This document shows, piece after piece, positions 18,305 through 27,437 of a stretch of 64,000 nucleotides of DNA. Under the pieces are notes generated by a model. It had not been told where the DNA came from, searched no databases, and saw nothing but the letters and a program-made list of their open reading frames with translations. Origin of the DNA: Bacillota bacterium (GTDB lineage: Bacteria > Bacillota > Clostridia > Lachnospirales > Lachnospiraceae); contig JAEZZQ010000015.1 in assembly GCA_023442465.1 (NCBI GenBank), forward strand, positions 124,001 through 188,000, given 5' to 3'. The position numbers were made by a program, and so were the translations under genes. Position 1 is the stretch's first letter. Every line of letters starts with the position of its first letter.

Positions 18305-18739
18305 GTGAAGACAATAAAAATTAAATATTTTACCGACAAAATTGAAAAACTGACATATATAGAGGGGAAATCCGACTGGATCGACCTTCGTGCCGCGGAA
18401 GATGTGGACATAAAGGCGGGAGAATTTAAGCTGATACCGCTTGGCGTGGCGATGGAGCTTCCGAAAGGTTATGAGGCGCACATCGTTCCGAGAAGCAGCA
18501 CCTTCAAAAACTTCGGCATTATCCAGACCAACCACCAGGGCGTGGTAGACTGCTCATACTGCGGGGACAACGACCAATGGTTTATGCCGGCCTATGCCTT
18601 AAGAGATACGCATATTTCCGTTAACGACAGAATATGCCAGTTCCGTATTATGGAGAATCAGCCCCGTCTTTGCTTCGAGGAGAAAGAATCTTTGGAAAAC
18701 GAGGATAGAGGCGGCATCGGAAGCACTGGGAAACAGTAA
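18305..18739 (+). CDS. dUTPase-family protein (probable dUTP diphosphatase)
   Basis: A 144-residue trimeric dUTPase-fold protein. The family motifs appear in order: DWIDLRA (24-30), RSST (63-66), GVVDCSYCGD (79-88), DRICQFRI (108-115) and the C-terminal P-loop-like RGGIGSTGK (135-143). It should hydrolyse dUTP to dUMP, supplying dTMP synthesis next to nrdDG. I chose GTG 18305 with GGGAG about 10 bp upstream, because the longer open frame from 18161 overlaps nrdG and has no homology. The third motif has Cys at two normally polar positions, so dCTP-type activity is not excluded. Confidence 0.85.
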   Translation: MKTIKIKYFTDKIEKLTYIEGKSDWIDLRAAEDVDIKAGEFKLIPLGVAMELPKGYEAHIVPRSSTFKNFGIIQTNHQGVVDCSYCGDNDQWFMPAYALRDTHISVNDRICQFRIMENQPRLCFEEKESLENEDRGGIGSTGKQ

Positions 18740-18849
18740 CGAAAGATTGATTTGAATAAGAATGTACTGAATAAGAAGCTCTTTCCAAGACATAATAAAA
18801 TGAGAATGCGAACACCGCACATTTTATGGTGAAATGGAAGGAGTTTTTT

Positions 18850-20313
18850 ATGGAGACGGAGTCAAAGGGAACGAGAAGCGGCGGGGAACAGATAAAACAG
18901 GAAAAAATGTGGCCCTCCTTAAAAGAAAATATGAAGTATCTAAATGACGAGCTGAGAGTCGGAGAAAATTACGATATCGTATACCGGGTCGTTCAAGTGG
19001 GCGGGAGAGAGGCCTGCATTTATTTTATCGACGGTTTTTGTAAGGATGAAATCATGCAGAAGCTATTGCAGTTATTTATGGCGATGAAGCCGGAGGAAAT
19101 GCCGGAAAATGCCCATGAAATGTCCAAGAAAAGCATACCCTATGTGGAAGTGGATATGCAAACGGATTGGGAGAAGATCATTTATTTCATCATGTCTGGA
19201 ATATTCGCTCTTTTTATCGATGGCTATGAGCAGTGTCTTTTGATCGATTCGAGGACTTATCCGGCCAGAGGAGTATCGGAACCGGAAAAAGACAAATCGC
19301 TCAGGGGATCGAAGGACGGCTTCGTCGAAACGCTCGTGTGCAATACGGCTTTAATCCGCAGACGTATCAGGAGCACAGATCTTCGAATGGAAATATTTTC
19401 TGCAGGGGAAGCATCTAAGACCGACATCGTTCTCTGCTACATGGCAGCAAGGGTGGACCACGATTTTTTGGAGGAGCTGAAAGCGAAAATCCAGCGCATA
19501 CAGGTGGATGCTCTTACGATGAATCAGGAAAGCCTTGCGGAATGTCTTTTCGACAAAAAGTGGTTCAATCCTTTCCCTAAGTTCAAATTCACGGAGCGTC
19601 CGGATACTGCTTCGGCGCAGATATTGGAGGGGGATATCGTTATCCTTGTGGACAATTCTCCTTCTGCCATGATTACGCCGACTTCGATATTCGATATCGT
19701 GGAAGAGGCGGATGATTATTATTTTCCGCCGATAACGGGCTCATACCTTCGCTTGACCAGGCTGTTGATCGCGATATTGACCTATTTCGTGACCCCAACC
19801 TTTTTGCTGCTTATGGCGCATTCCGATTGGATTCCCAGTAACTTTCAGTTTATTTCAGTAAAGGAAACCATGAACCTTCCTTTGATATGGCAGTTCCTCA
19901 TATTGGAGCTAGCCATAGACGGACTCCGTCTTGCGGCGGTCAATACTCCGAGTATGCTGAGTACACCGCTGAGCATTATGGCGGCCCTCGTTTTGGGAGA
20001 GTTCTCGGTGAAAAGCGGATGGTTCAACAGCGAGGTCATGCTGTATATGGCATTCGTGGCAATTGCCGGCTATACCCAGCCAAACTATGAGCTGAGCTAT
20101 GCGCTGAAATTCATGCGCATACTTAATCTGATACTGACTCAGCTTTTTGGTATCTATGGATATATTGCGGCGATTATCGTATTTGTGATTGCTATCGTAT
20201 CGAATAAAACGGTTTCGGGGAAGAGCTATGTGTATCCGCTGATTCCCTTTAATCCGAAACAACTGTGTAAAAGGCTGCTGCGTTACAGACTGCCTCATTC
20301 CGAAAAACAATAA
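18850..20313 (+). CDS. GerA-family spore germination protein (GerAA type)
   Basis: A 487-residue A-subunit of a germinant receptor. The soluble N-terminal half ends near residue 270; LEGDIVILVDNSPSAMITP is the conserved junction, followed by a membrane half with several helices (for example LIAILTYFVTPTFLLLMAH). ATG 18850 has AAGGAG 8 bp upstream; the longer frame from 18826 runs through that site. The usual B and C subunit genes are not adjacent, so it may be an orphan A subunit (like SpoVAF-type proteins) or act with partners elsewhere. Confidence 0.88.
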   Translation: METESKGTRSGGEQIKQEKMWPSLKENMKYLNDELRVGENYDIVYRVVQVGGREACIYFIDGFCKDEIMQKLLQLFMAMKPEEMPENAHEMSKKSIPYVEVDMQTDWEKIIYFIMSGIFALFIDGYEQCLLIDSRTYPARGVSEPEKDKSLRGSKDGFVETLVCNTALIRRRIRSTDLRMEIFSAGEASKTDIVLCYMAARVDHDFLEELKAKIQRIQVDALTMNQESLAECLFDKKWFNPFPKFKFTERPDTASAQILEGDIVILVDNSPSAMITPTSIFDIVEEADDYYFPPITGSYLRLTRLLIAILTYFVTPTFLLLMAHSDWIPSNFQFISVKETMNLPLIWQFLILELAIDGLRLAAVNTPSMLSTPLSIMAALVLGEFSVKSGWFNSEVMLYMAFVAIAGYTQPNYELSYALKFMRILNLILTQLFGIYGYIAAIIVFVIAIVSNKTVSGKSYVYPLIPFNPKQLCKRLLRYRLPHSEKQ

Positions 20314-20388
20314 ATTGAATTTTCATACGAGGAATGATAGAATAGAACAATATAAGAAGGATATAGATAGGATAAGGAGGAATGGGGA

Positions 20389-21258
20389 TTGTCTGATTTC
20401 AAAATCATAACGAATACTACGGCAGACTTGCCGCTAAGCTATATCGAGGAAAACGATTTAGGTCTGATGATTTTTAACTACACGATAATGGGAGAGACCT
20501 ACAGTAGAGGACATGAGTTGGACTGGAAGGAATTCTATGAGCTCATGAGGGCAGGAAATATGACGACCACCTCCCAAGTCAATCCGGAGGAATGCAGGGA
20601 ATACTTCGAGGAATATTTAAAAGAGACGAAACAACTGCTTTATTTGTGCTTTTCTTCGGGCCTCAGCGGAACCTATAGCAGTGCATGCCTTGCGGCTCAG
20701 ATGGTGATGGAGGAGCATCCCGACTGTAAGATCGTCGTGGTGGACACGAAGTGCGCCTCTATGGGAGAAGGACTTCTTGTCCATAAGGCAGTTCAGCTTA
20801 GAAAAGCAGGAAAAACGATGGAAGAAACTATCGCTTGGGTTGAGGAAAATGTTCCTCACCTGATACATATGTTTACGGTGGACGATTTAAACCATTTATA
20901 CCGTGGCGGCCGGGTGAGCAAGACGGCGGCAATCGTTGGAACGATGGTAGGAGTCAAGCCGGTGCTTCATGTAGATGATGAGGGACATTTGATTCCGATT
21001 GCCAAGGTGCGGGGGCGCAAGAAATCTTTGAATGCACTGGTCGATTTCATGGAGGAAAAGATGGGAAAGTATCGGGATGAAAATGATATTGTTTTCATCA
21101 GCCATGGAGATGCATTAGAGGACGCTGAATTCGTCAGAGATGAGATAAAGGCCAGATTTGGAATCGACAGCTTTCTGATCAATCATATTGGTCCGACCGT
21201 CGGCGCTCACTCGGGCCCCGGAACGATTGCGCTTTTCTTTATGGGTGAAGTTAGATAG
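20389..21258 (+). CDS. DegV family fatty-acid-binding protein
   Basis: A 289-residue soluble protein. ITNTTADLP near the N-terminus and LYRGGRVSKTAAIVG in the second domain are DegV hallmarks; GPGTIALFFMG is the conserved C-terminal segment. In known members it is the FakB subunit that carries fatty acids for phosphorylation by FakA. The start is TTG 20389, supported by AAGGAGG 8 bp upstream; the nearby ATG is in another frame and stops at once. Confidence 0.92.
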   Translation: MSDFKIITNTTADLPLSYIEENDLGLMIFNYTIMGETYSRGHELDWKEFYELMRAGNMTTTSQVNPEECREYFEEYLKETKQLLYLCFSSGLSGTYSSACLAAQMVMEEHPDCKIVVVDTKCASMGEGLLVHKAVQLRKAGKTMEETIAWVEENVPHLIHMFTVDDLNHLYRGGRVSKTAAIVGTMVGVKPVLHVDDEGHLIPIAKVRGRKKSLNALVDFMEEKMGKYRDENDIVFISHGDALEDAEFVRDEIKARFGIDSFLINHIGPTVGAHSGPGTIALFFMGEVR

Positions 21259-21283
21259 CAATGGGCGGGAAACAACAATAGGG

Positions 21284-21355
21284 TGAGTAACGCCTATAGT
21301 GTAAGAAATAACCATAAGGTAAGGAATGCTCATAAAGTAAAAAGTGCCCATAAGA
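21284..21355. repeat. Four degenerate 18-bp tandem repeats
   Basis: Four successive 18-bp units start at 21284, 21302, 21320 and 21338, for example TAAGGAATGCTCATAAAG and TAAAAAGTGCCCATAAGA. Each ends near CATAARR. They fit one frame from GTG 21283 encoding about 33 residues with hexapeptide echoes (VRNNHK, VRNAHK, VKSAHK), but no convincing Shine-Dalgarno precedes it. Function unknown. Confidence 0.6.
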
Positions 21356-21398
21356 TAAAAATAAAGAACATTCATGGAATATAGGTGGACATTAAATA

Positions 21399-21438
21399 AG
21401 ACAGCGGCTTTTTCGTAAGGGAAAAAGCCGCTGTCTTT
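21399..21438. terminator. Bidirectional terminator between degV and the CAP gene
   Basis: A perfect 16-bp stem: AGACAGCGGCTTTTTC pairs with GAAAAAGCCGCTGTCT around GTAAGG, with A/T-rich runs on both sides. It separates convergent genes. Confidence 0.9.
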
Positions 21439-21511
21439 GAAATCAGGAAACATATATACGAATAACATTTCTGATTTGTGATAGTTGAATTTGTCAGGAT
21501 TGCTGCCCTTC

Positions 21512-22417
21512 TTAGTAGGTAAACAGCTGTGACCAGTAAGGGGTGCTGCCGTTCAAATAATAGCCTACGCCGATGGAGGTGTAGTTCTTATTTAAAATAT
21601 TCGCTCTGTGTCCTTCGGAGTTCATCCATGCGTTTACTACGTCTTCAGGAGTAGCCTGACCCCATGCGATGTTTTCTCCCGCGCCGCGGTAGCTGATTCC
21701 GCTTTCCTTAAGAACGGATGAGAAAGAGCTTCCGTTAGGTCTTGTGTGGGAGAAGGACTGTGTAGTTTCTTGCGCGCGAATCTGCGCTGCGGCATTCAAT
21801 TCGCTGGTCATCGTAAGAGCGGAAAGACCTGCTTTTGCTCTTTCGGCATTTACTAAATCTACGACCTGCTCTACATAGCTTTTATTTGCATTGGTTTCCG
21901 TGCCGGAGTTTCCGTTACCGGAATTGTTTGTGTCGGGAGTAGTTGTACCGGTTCCGGGTGTATTCGTACCGGGAGTGGTTGTACCATTACCGGAATTGTT
22001 TGTATCGGGAGTAGTTGTGCCAGTTCCAGGCGTGCTTGTGTCGGGTTTGGTTGTGCCGGTTCCAGGTGTGCTTGTATCGGGTTTAGTTGTACCGGTACCC
22101 GGTGTGCTTGTGCTGGGTTTAGTTGGGCAGGTGCTGGGAGTGGTTGTACCGGTACCCGGGTTGCTTGTGCTTGGAGTGGTAGGGCAATTGGTGCCGTTAT
22201 TGGCGGACTGTAAGTAATCCTTAATAGAATCGGTATTGACGCCCATTCCGTTCAATACGGATTCCAGATTGGAGGAATTTCCTACGATTACTTGCTGGGT
22301 GGGGCAGTTACTATTCAGTTGGCTCTGGAGCTGGCTTACGTTTACGGGACATTGTCCTGCAAAATTGCCTCCTCCGATAAGTGTTGTTGCTACGAGTATG
22401 CTTGGTAATAAGTTCAT
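21512..22417 (-). CDS. Secreted CAP-domain (SCP/PR1-like) protein with Thr-Pro-Gly repeats
   Basis: A 301-residue exported protein. An N-terminal hydrophobic segment (LLPSILVATTLIGGGNFAG) acts as a signal or anchor. A low-complexity linker (residues about 77-170) is built from units such as TSTPGTGTTKPD and TNNSGNGTTTPG. A C-terminal CAP domain follows (LVNAERAKAGLSAL, FSHTRPNG, GENIAWG, WMNSEGHRANIL, with His/Glu cavity residues). It resembles YkwD-type clostridial proteins, some of them spore-associated. GTGAGGAAAT precedes the start. The repeat region may vary in copy number between strains. Confidence 0.9.
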   Translation of the reverse strand: MNLLPSILVATTLIGGGNFAGQCPVNVSQLQSQLNSNCPTQQVIVGNSSNLESVLNGMGVNTDSIKDYLQSANNGTNCPTTPSTSNPGTGTTTPSTCPTKPSTSTPGTGTTKPDTSTPGTGTTKPDTSTPGTGTTTPDTNNSGNGTTTPGTNTPGTGTTTPDTNNSGNGNSGTETNANKSYVEQVVDLVNAERAKAGLSALTMTSELNAAAQIRAQETTQSFSHTRPNGSSFSSVLKESGISYRGAGENIAWGQATPEDVVNAWMNSEGHRANILNKNYTSIGVGYYLNGSTPYWSQLFTY

Positions 22418-22717
22418 ATTATTTCCTCACTTTCTTTGAAATGAAATATTTCGTGTGTATTACGCAAATGTTACAAATGTGTTACAAGAAGATACTAACA
22501 TAAAAAAAATTTGATTACAATGGAAGTTGATGGAAGAGATGGAAATGCGTTGGGATGAGATTAGGAAGGTCTCCTTCAAGGCCGTGAAATGAAATCTTAT
22601 GAGATGTGATGCACAGAGATAGGGGGAGGGGGTGAACAATAATATTTAGTATTGATAGTCAGAGACAAAGGCAGTATCCTATAGTTAGAAATTTAGAATT
22701 TGAGGTGATATATAATT
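22418..22717. promoter_or_regulatory. Divergent intergenic region with a candidate nudix promoter
   Basis: This 300-bp gap separates the - strand CAP gene from the + strand Nudix gene. A candidate + strand promoter is TTGATA (22652-22657), 17 bp, TATCCT (22675-22680). The -10 is only a partial match. No RNA gene or other structure was recognised. Confidence 0.35.
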
Positions 22718-23155
22718 ATGGTAGAGGTTAACTTTTATGATCAGATAGATGATGAGCTGCTTGCGTTTGCTGTAATCATTGCTAAGATAAATGGAAAATG
22801 GATATTTTGTAAGCATAGGGAACGGAGTACTCTTGAGGTTCCGGGTGGACACCGGGATGAGGGGGAGGGTATCTTAGAGGCTGCCAAGAGGGAACTTTAT
22901 GAAGAAACGGGAGCCATTGATTTTGAAATCAGGCCGATATGTGTATATTCAGTAAAGGGACAGACCAGGATAGATGAGGAATTAAAAGAAGAGACTTTTG
23001 GTATGTTGTATTTTGCAAATATTATATCGTTTGAAAAGGAATTACACAGTGAGATAGAAGATATATATATTATGGATGAACTGACAGAGAACTGGACATA
23101 TCCGCTTATTCAACCTAAACTTATAGAAGAAGCAATTAGAAGAAATGCCATATGA
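22718..23155 (+). CDS. NUDIX hydrolase
   Basis: A 145-residue protein with a complete Nudix box: G, five residues, E, seven residues, RELYEETGA (within GHRDEGEGILEAAK...). It hydrolyses a nucleoside diphosphate-linked substrate, and the chemistry cannot be narrowed further. The start follows TGAGGTGATATA. It appears to be a single-gene unit. Confidence 0.92.
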   Translation: MVEVNFYDQIDDELLAFAVIIAKINGKWIFCKHRERSTLEVPGGHRDEGEGILEAAKRELYEETGAIDFEIRPICVYSVKGQTRIDEELKEETFGMLYFANIISFEKELHSEIEDIYIMDELTENWTYPLIQPKLIEEAIRRNAI

Positions 23156-23171
23156 ATTGTTCTTTCATAAC

Positions 23172-23204
23172 AAGAAACCGCCGATATAATACCGGCGATT
23201 TCTT
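23172..23204. terminator. Hairpin between convergent nudix and Cys-rich genes
   Basis: AAGAAAcCGCCG pairs with CGGCGaTTTCTT around an AT loop. There is no long T tail on either side, so terminator function is likely but not certain. Confidence 0.55.
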
Positions 23205-23213
23205 AGACAAGTA

Positions 23214-23393
23214 TTAGCAATCACATCTGTTTCTGCCGCCGCAGCCGCCACAGCCGCCACAGCCGCCACAGCAAAAGAGTAAAAGGATTAATATCAGACA
23301 ACTGCTATCGATGCCGAAGTCGTTACAGCGATCACAGCGCCTATTACAGTCGCATCCTCTGTTAGGCCCGCATGTTGCACTTAAGTCACTCAT
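23214..23393 (-). CDS. Small Cys/Gly-rich protein (chorion-class high-cysteine HCB-13-like)
   Basis: A 59-residue protein. The N-terminus is MSDLSATCGPNRGCDCN, a central hydrophobic run is CLILILLLFCC and the tail is GGC repeats ending RNRCDC. This organisation resembles peptides annotated as chorion class high-cysteine proteins in Lachnospiraceae. A related hydrophobic-plus-Cys layout occurs in the gene at 42481. A TAGGA-type site precedes the start. Function unknown; a spore-surface or metal-binding role is speculation. Confidence 0.75.
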   Translation of the reverse strand: MSDLSATCGPNRGCDCNRRCDRCNDFGIDSSCLILILLLFCCGGCGGCGGCGGRNRCDC

Positions 23394-23585
23394 TATTGTA
23401 GTTCCTAAAATTCACCTTTTTATATTATTATTCGATAAATTTTATTTTGTTACAAGAATGCAATTTTCCGACAATTGGACTTATTACCGAAATTTGCTAG
23501 ATATTATTGAATATTCAAGTTTTAAGTGTTAATATTTATATATTAGTTTTTGAAAGTCAGAAAGAGAAAATAGGAGGTAAGGGAT

Positions 23586-24098
23586 ATGCTTAACAAAGAA
23601 ATTGCAGCAAAAATAACGGAACAGATAAATTATGAATTGTATTCGGCTTATTTGTATCTGGATATTTCCAACTATTATGCGGATAACAATTTGAACGGCT
23701 TCGCGAACTGGTTTAAGATTCAGGCACAGGAGGAACGCGACCACGCACTTCTTTTTATGGACTATTTATTAAATAACAGTGCGAAGGTGGTACTTAAGGA
23801 TATAAAGGCGCCGGATTCTTCTTACAGTGATTTCAGACAGCCTACGATTGCTGCCTTTGAACATGAACTGAAGGTAACGGAGAGGATTCACGATATTTAC
23901 GGTGCAGCATATGAACTGAAGGACTTTAGGACCATGCAGTTTTTGGATTGGTTCGTTAAGGAGCAGAATGAAGAAGAGAAGAATGCTGAGGAGAATATAA
24001 AGAAGTACGATTTATTCGGCGGCGATCCAAAGGGACTTTATTTATTGGATTCTGAACTGGCAGCGCGGGTATACAGCGCGCCTTCGCTGGTGCTTTAA
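23586..24098 (+). CDS. Ferritin (non-haem iron storage)
   Basis: A 170-residue ferritin-like four-helix protein. Di-iron ligands are visible in INYELYSAYLYLDI (Glu), AQEERDHALLFMDYL (ExxH) and the later FVKEQNEEEKNAEE. This is the FtnA-type bacterial ferritin that oxidises and stores iron. TAGGAGGTAAGGGAT precedes the start. A 12-bp palindrome TTGAATATTCAA at 23507-23518 upstream could be an operator. Confidence 0.93.
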   Translation: MLNKEIAAKITEQINYELYSAYLYLDISNYYADNNLNGFANWFKIQAQEERDHALLFMDYLLNNSAKVVLKDIKAPDSSYSDFRQPTIAAFEHELKVTERIHDIYGAAYELKDFRTMQFLDWFVKEQNEEEKNAEENIKKYDLFGGDPKGLYLLDSELAARVYSAPSLVL

Positions 24099-24671
24099 TA
24101 GTAATGACTGAAACGATGACACTGCATCCCATTCAGGGGTGTAGTGTTATGTTATGTAATAGGAAAGTGTTTCTATCACATGACATATGGATGCGCATTT
24201 ATGCGTGGAACAAAAACTGTGCTGCCGAAGTATTTGATTGCGGGAGCGGGCGGATCACATTTTTGTTTTTATTACCATATATACATACAAAATACCATCG
24301 GATCATTATCGTATTGTACAAAAAGGATTTGACAAACAAGTAGGTATATTGTACACTTTTAACAGAGCAAAGGTAGCGGCCAGTATTTGTCAATTCGAAT
24401 TTTTATTTTGATTTTGAATGGATAAATATAGGGCTTTTGTTTTGCGGTTTTGTAAAAAAAACAAAAAATAGAAGAAATTATTAAAAATAAAATTTTTAAA
24501 AACTTTTATGATATCTATAGCATTTTTCCATCATTTTCATTATAATAGCTAATGAAGTGTATACACGTATTCCCTGCAGGAATCCATAGTCATTTTAAGA
24601 CATCGAAAGTAAGCTCCTATTTATGGCAATACATTTATTAACAAGGAGCAAAATATAAAAAGGAGATTAAT
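24099..24671. promoter_or_regulatory. Long AT-rich intergenic region upstream of pckG, with candidate promoters
   Basis: This 573-bp gap contains no ORF with a ribosome binding site. Candidate promoters are TTGACA (24329-24334), 17 bp, TACACT (24352-24357); and TATAAT at 24541-24546 with a weak -35. Just after the second lies a perfect palindrome GTGTATACAC (24557-24566), a plausible operator near the pckG transcription start. The pckG Shine-Dalgarno is AAAGGAG before 24672. Confidence 0.5.
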
Positions 24672-26468
24672 ATGACAGAGAACAAGAAGTTATTAGCATG
24701 GGTCAAAGAAATGGCCGACATGTGCCAGCCGGATCAGATTTACTGGTGTGATGGATCCGAAGAAGAAAATGAGCGCCTTCTGCAGATGATGGTTGACAGC
24801 GGAATGGCAATCAAATTGAATCAGGAGAAACGTCCTGGATGCTATTTGTTCAGAAGTGATGCTTCGGACGTAGCGCGTGTTGAGGACAGAACATTTATCG
24901 CTTCCAAGACAAAAGAAGAAGCGGGTCTTACAAACAACTGGGTAGAACCCGATGAATTGAAGGCTTCAATGAAAGGCTTATACGCAGGCTGCATGAAGGG
25001 AAGAACGATGTATGTTATTCCTTACTCCATGGGACCGGTAGGCTCACCCATATCCAAGATCGGTATCGAACTTACGGATAGTGCATACGTAGTAGTTAAT
25101 ATGCGTATTATGACCCGTATCGGAACAAAAGTTTTAGAAGCTCTCGGTGACGGAGAATTCGTTCCTTGTTTACATTCTGTTGGTTCACCTCTTGCGGAAG
25201 GACAAGCAGATTCCTCTTGGCCGTGCGCACCTATTGAAAACAAATATATCAGCCACTTCCCGGAAGAAAGACTTATTTGGTCTTATGGCTCAGGCTACGG
25301 CGGAAATGCTCTTTTAGGCAAGAAATGTTTTGCACTTAGAATCGCTTCCGTACTCGCTCGCGATGAAGGATGGCTTGCAGAGCATATGTTAATTCTCAAA
25401 CTGACAAGTCCTGAAGGCAAGACGAAATATGTCTGCGGCGCGTTCCCCAGCGCATGCGGCAAGACGAACCTCGCTATGTTAGTTCCTACGATTCCAGGCT
25501 GGAAGGTTGAAACTGTCGGAGACGATATCGCATGGATGAAATTCGGTGATGACGGCCGTCTGTACGCAATCAACCCGGAAGCTGGTTTCTTCGGAGTTGC
25601 TCCCGGAACCTCTTTGGATTCTAACCCGAACGCAATGCACAGCATCGAGAAGAATACGATCTTCACGAACGTAGCTCTTACCGATGACGGCGATGTATGG
25701 TGGGAAGGCATCGGAACGCCAGCACCTGCTCATCTGATCGACTGGAAGGGCAATGACTGGACTCCCGATTCCGAGACTCCTGCAGCTCATCCCAACGCTC
25801 GTTTTACGGCTCCGGCTTATCAGTGTCCGTCCATCGCTTCCGATTGGGAAGACCCGGCAGGCGTTCCGATTTCCGCTATCTTGATTGGTGGCCGTCGTCC
25901 TAAGACGATTCCGCTTATTCATGAAAGCTTCGATTGGAAGCACGGTGTATTCCTTGGCTCTATCATGGGTTCTGAAATCACCGCAGCAGCTATTTCCAAC
26001 AATATCGGACAGGTTCGCCGCGATCCTTTCGCGATGCTTCCTTTCTTCGGTTACAATGTATGCAAATACTTACAGCATTGGTTGAACATCGGCGAGAAGT
26101 CCAGTGAAGACAAGCTTCCTAAAATCTTCTATGTTAACTGGTTCCGTAAGGATCAGGATGGCAAATGGTTATGGCCGGGCTTCGGCGAAAACAGCCGTGT
26201 TCTGAAATGGATCTTCGAGAGAACAGAAGGAACAGGAAAAGCTGTTAAGACTCCTATCGGCTTTATGCCTGAGGTAGGTGCGCTTGATGTTTCCGGACTT
26301 GAAGGCGTAAGTGAGGCTGATATGACAGAACTTCTGAAGGTTGACAAAGATGAGTGGTTGAACGAAGTTGCATCCATTAAAGAGCACTATGCAAAGTTCA
26401 ACGATGAAATGCCGAAGGAACTGTATGCTCAGCTCGAGGCTCTTGAGAACAGATTGAAAGAAGCGTAA
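24672..26468 (+). CDS. pckG: Phosphoenolpyruvate carboxykinase (GTP)
   Basis: A 598-residue enzyme interconverting oxaloacetate and PEP with GTP/GDP. The P-loop-like kinase motif is GAFPSACGKTNLAM, diagnostic of the GTP class (ATP-type enzymes carry GxxGTGKTT instead). YVVVNMRIMTRIG and IGGRRPKTIPL are further family signatures. Length matches the GTP family. In fermentative clostridia it may run in the PEP-carboxylating direction. A strong terminator follows. Confidence 0.96.
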   Translation: MTENKKLLAWVKEMADMCQPDQIYWCDGSEEENERLLQMMVDSGMAIKLNQEKRPGCYLFRSDASDVARVEDRTFIASKTKEEAGLTNNWVEPDELKASMKGLYAGCMKGRTMYVIPYSMGPVGSPISKIGIELTDSAYVVVNMRIMTRIGTKVLEALGDGEFVPCLHSVGSPLAEGQADSSWPCAPIENKYISHFPEERLIWSYGSGYGGNALLGKKCFALRIASVLARDEGWLAEHMLILKLTSPEGKTKYVCGAFPSACGKTNLAMLVPTIPGWKVETVGDDIAWMKFGDDGRLYAINPEAGFFGVAPGTSLDSNPNAMHSIEKNTIFTNVALTDDGDVWWEGIGTPAPAHLIDWKGNDWTPDSETPAAHPNARFTAPAYQCPSIASDWEDPAGVPISAILIGGRRPKTIPLIHESFDWKHGVFLGSIMGSEITAAAISNNIGQVRRDPFAMLPFFGYNVCKYLQHWLNIGEKSSEDKLPKIFYVNWFRKDQDGKWLWPGFGENSRVLKWIFERTEGTGKAVKTPIGFMPEVGALDVSGLEGVSEADMTELLKVDKDEWLNEVASIKEHYAKFNDEMPKELYAQLEALENRLKEA

Positions 26469-26507
26469 GCTTTATTGGTAATAAAATAAGACATTATATA
26501 AAAATAG

Positions 26508-26549
26508 AATCGGATTTCAGGCTTTTTAGGCTGAAATCCGATTTTTTTT
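26508..26549. terminator. Terminator between pckG and cotJC
   Basis: AATCGGATTTCAG pairs with CTGAAATCCGATT around GCTTTTTAGG, followed by a T run. It should serve pckG and, on the other strand, the convergent cotJ operon. Confidence 0.9.
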
Positions 26550-26558
26550 AGTCTTATA

Positions 26559-27164
26559 CTAATTTTTACACCTATCGAACGCAGGGTTAAACGCATAGAA
26601 GTTCTTGGAGTCCAGATTATCCTGAACAATTCTGAGCCCCTCACCGAAACGCTGAAAATGTACGATTTCTCTTGCACGCAGGAAGCGGATCGGTTCACAA
26701 ACTTCCTGATCGTGAATAAGACGTAAAATATTGTCGTATGTGGAGCGTGCTTTCTGCTCGGCCGCCATATCCTCTACTAAATCGGTAATGGGGTCGCCCT
26801 TTGACTGGAATTGGTTGGCGTTAAAGGGGACTCCGCCGGCAGCCTGCGGCCAAATTCCTATTGTATGGTCTACGTAATAATTAGCAAAGCCGGAGTTTTC
26901 TATTTCCTCCATGGAGAGGTTTTTGGTTAATTGGTGTACGATGGTAGCTACCATTTCCAAATGGGCTAATTCCTCCGTCCCGATGTCGGTGAGCAGTCCG
27001 GCCACTTCGTTATAGGGCATAGCGTATCTTTGTGAAAGATAACGCATGGAAGCGCCCATCTCTCCGTCGGGCCCACCGTACTGGCTTATGATAACTTGGG
27101 CAAGTTTTGCATTGGGCTGGGTAATTTTTACCGGAAACTGTAATCTTCTTTCATAATTCCACAT
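26559..27164 (-). CDS. cotJC: Spore coat protein CotJC (manganese-catalase family)
   Basis: A 201-residue protein of the manganese catalase fold. Signature segments are MWNYERRLQFPVKI, YGGPDGEMGASMRYLSQRY, IGTEELAHLEM (Glu/His ligands), DHTIGIWPQAAGGVPF and DMAAEQKARSTYDNI. It is the last gene of cotJABC and is incorporated into the spore coat. Start follows cotJB after a 3-bp gap. Confidence 0.95.
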   Translation of the reverse strand: MWNYERRLQFPVKITQPNAKLAQVIISQYGGPDGEMGASMRYLSQRYAMPYNEVAGLLTDIGTEELAHLEMVATIVHQLTKNLSMEEIENSGFANYYVDHTIGIWPQAAGGVPFNANQFQSKGDPITDLVEDMAAEQKARSTYDNILRLIHDQEVCEPIRFLRAREIVHFQRFGEGLRIVQDNLDSKNFYAFNPAFDRCKN

Positions 27165-27167
27165 ATA

Positions 27168-27437
27168 CTAACATCCTCCTTCCCAAGGCATCGGTTGAAG
27201 TGCCCATTTCCACTCTTTACTGCTGTTGTCCGCGACGGAAAGCGTAAGAGGTCCAAATTTGTTCGCATATTCCTGTGTCATCTGATTTTTCAAACGCATA
27301 TAGTGATTGAAGTATTCCATAGCTTCCCTGTCCGTAGGATGGGTGTCCAAATATAACGCCATTTCCAGCGCAACGAAACCCACCACACCGATATTATGCA
27401 GCATATTTTCCTGCTCTGTGCTCATTTTTGGATTCAT
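27168..27437 (-). CDS. cotJB: Spore coat protein CotJB
   Basis: An 89-residue protein of the CotJB family, with LHNIGVVGFVALEMALYLDT and EYFNHYMRLKNQMTQEYANK. I chose the ATG at 27437 (MNPKMSTEQ) because GGAAGGAG lies 9 bp upstream; the ATG at 27446 abuts that site. The start overlaps the cotJA stop (ATGA). Confidence 0.92.
   Translation of the reverse strand: MNPKMSTEQENMLHNIGVVGFVALEMALYLDTHPTDREAMEYFNHYMRLKNQMTQEYANKFGPLTLSVADNSSKEWKWALQPMPWEGGC

Noticed and set aside
21891..22217. 108-codon + strand frame of Val/Pro repeats
   Set aside because: It is the antisense shadow of the Thr-Pro-Gly repeat linker of the CAP-domain gene on the - strand; the CAP gene has clear homology and a ribosome site.
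22155..22420. Repetitive Thr/Pro/Gly coding DNA considered as a CRISPR-like array
   Set aside because: Units are in frame, unequal and coding; there are no spacers or cas genes in the window.
24104..24343. 79-codon frame after ferritin
   Set aside because: No Shine-Dalgarno, no recognisable domain, and it lies in an AT-rich promoter region before pckG. Other overlapping frames in the same stretch are equally long.
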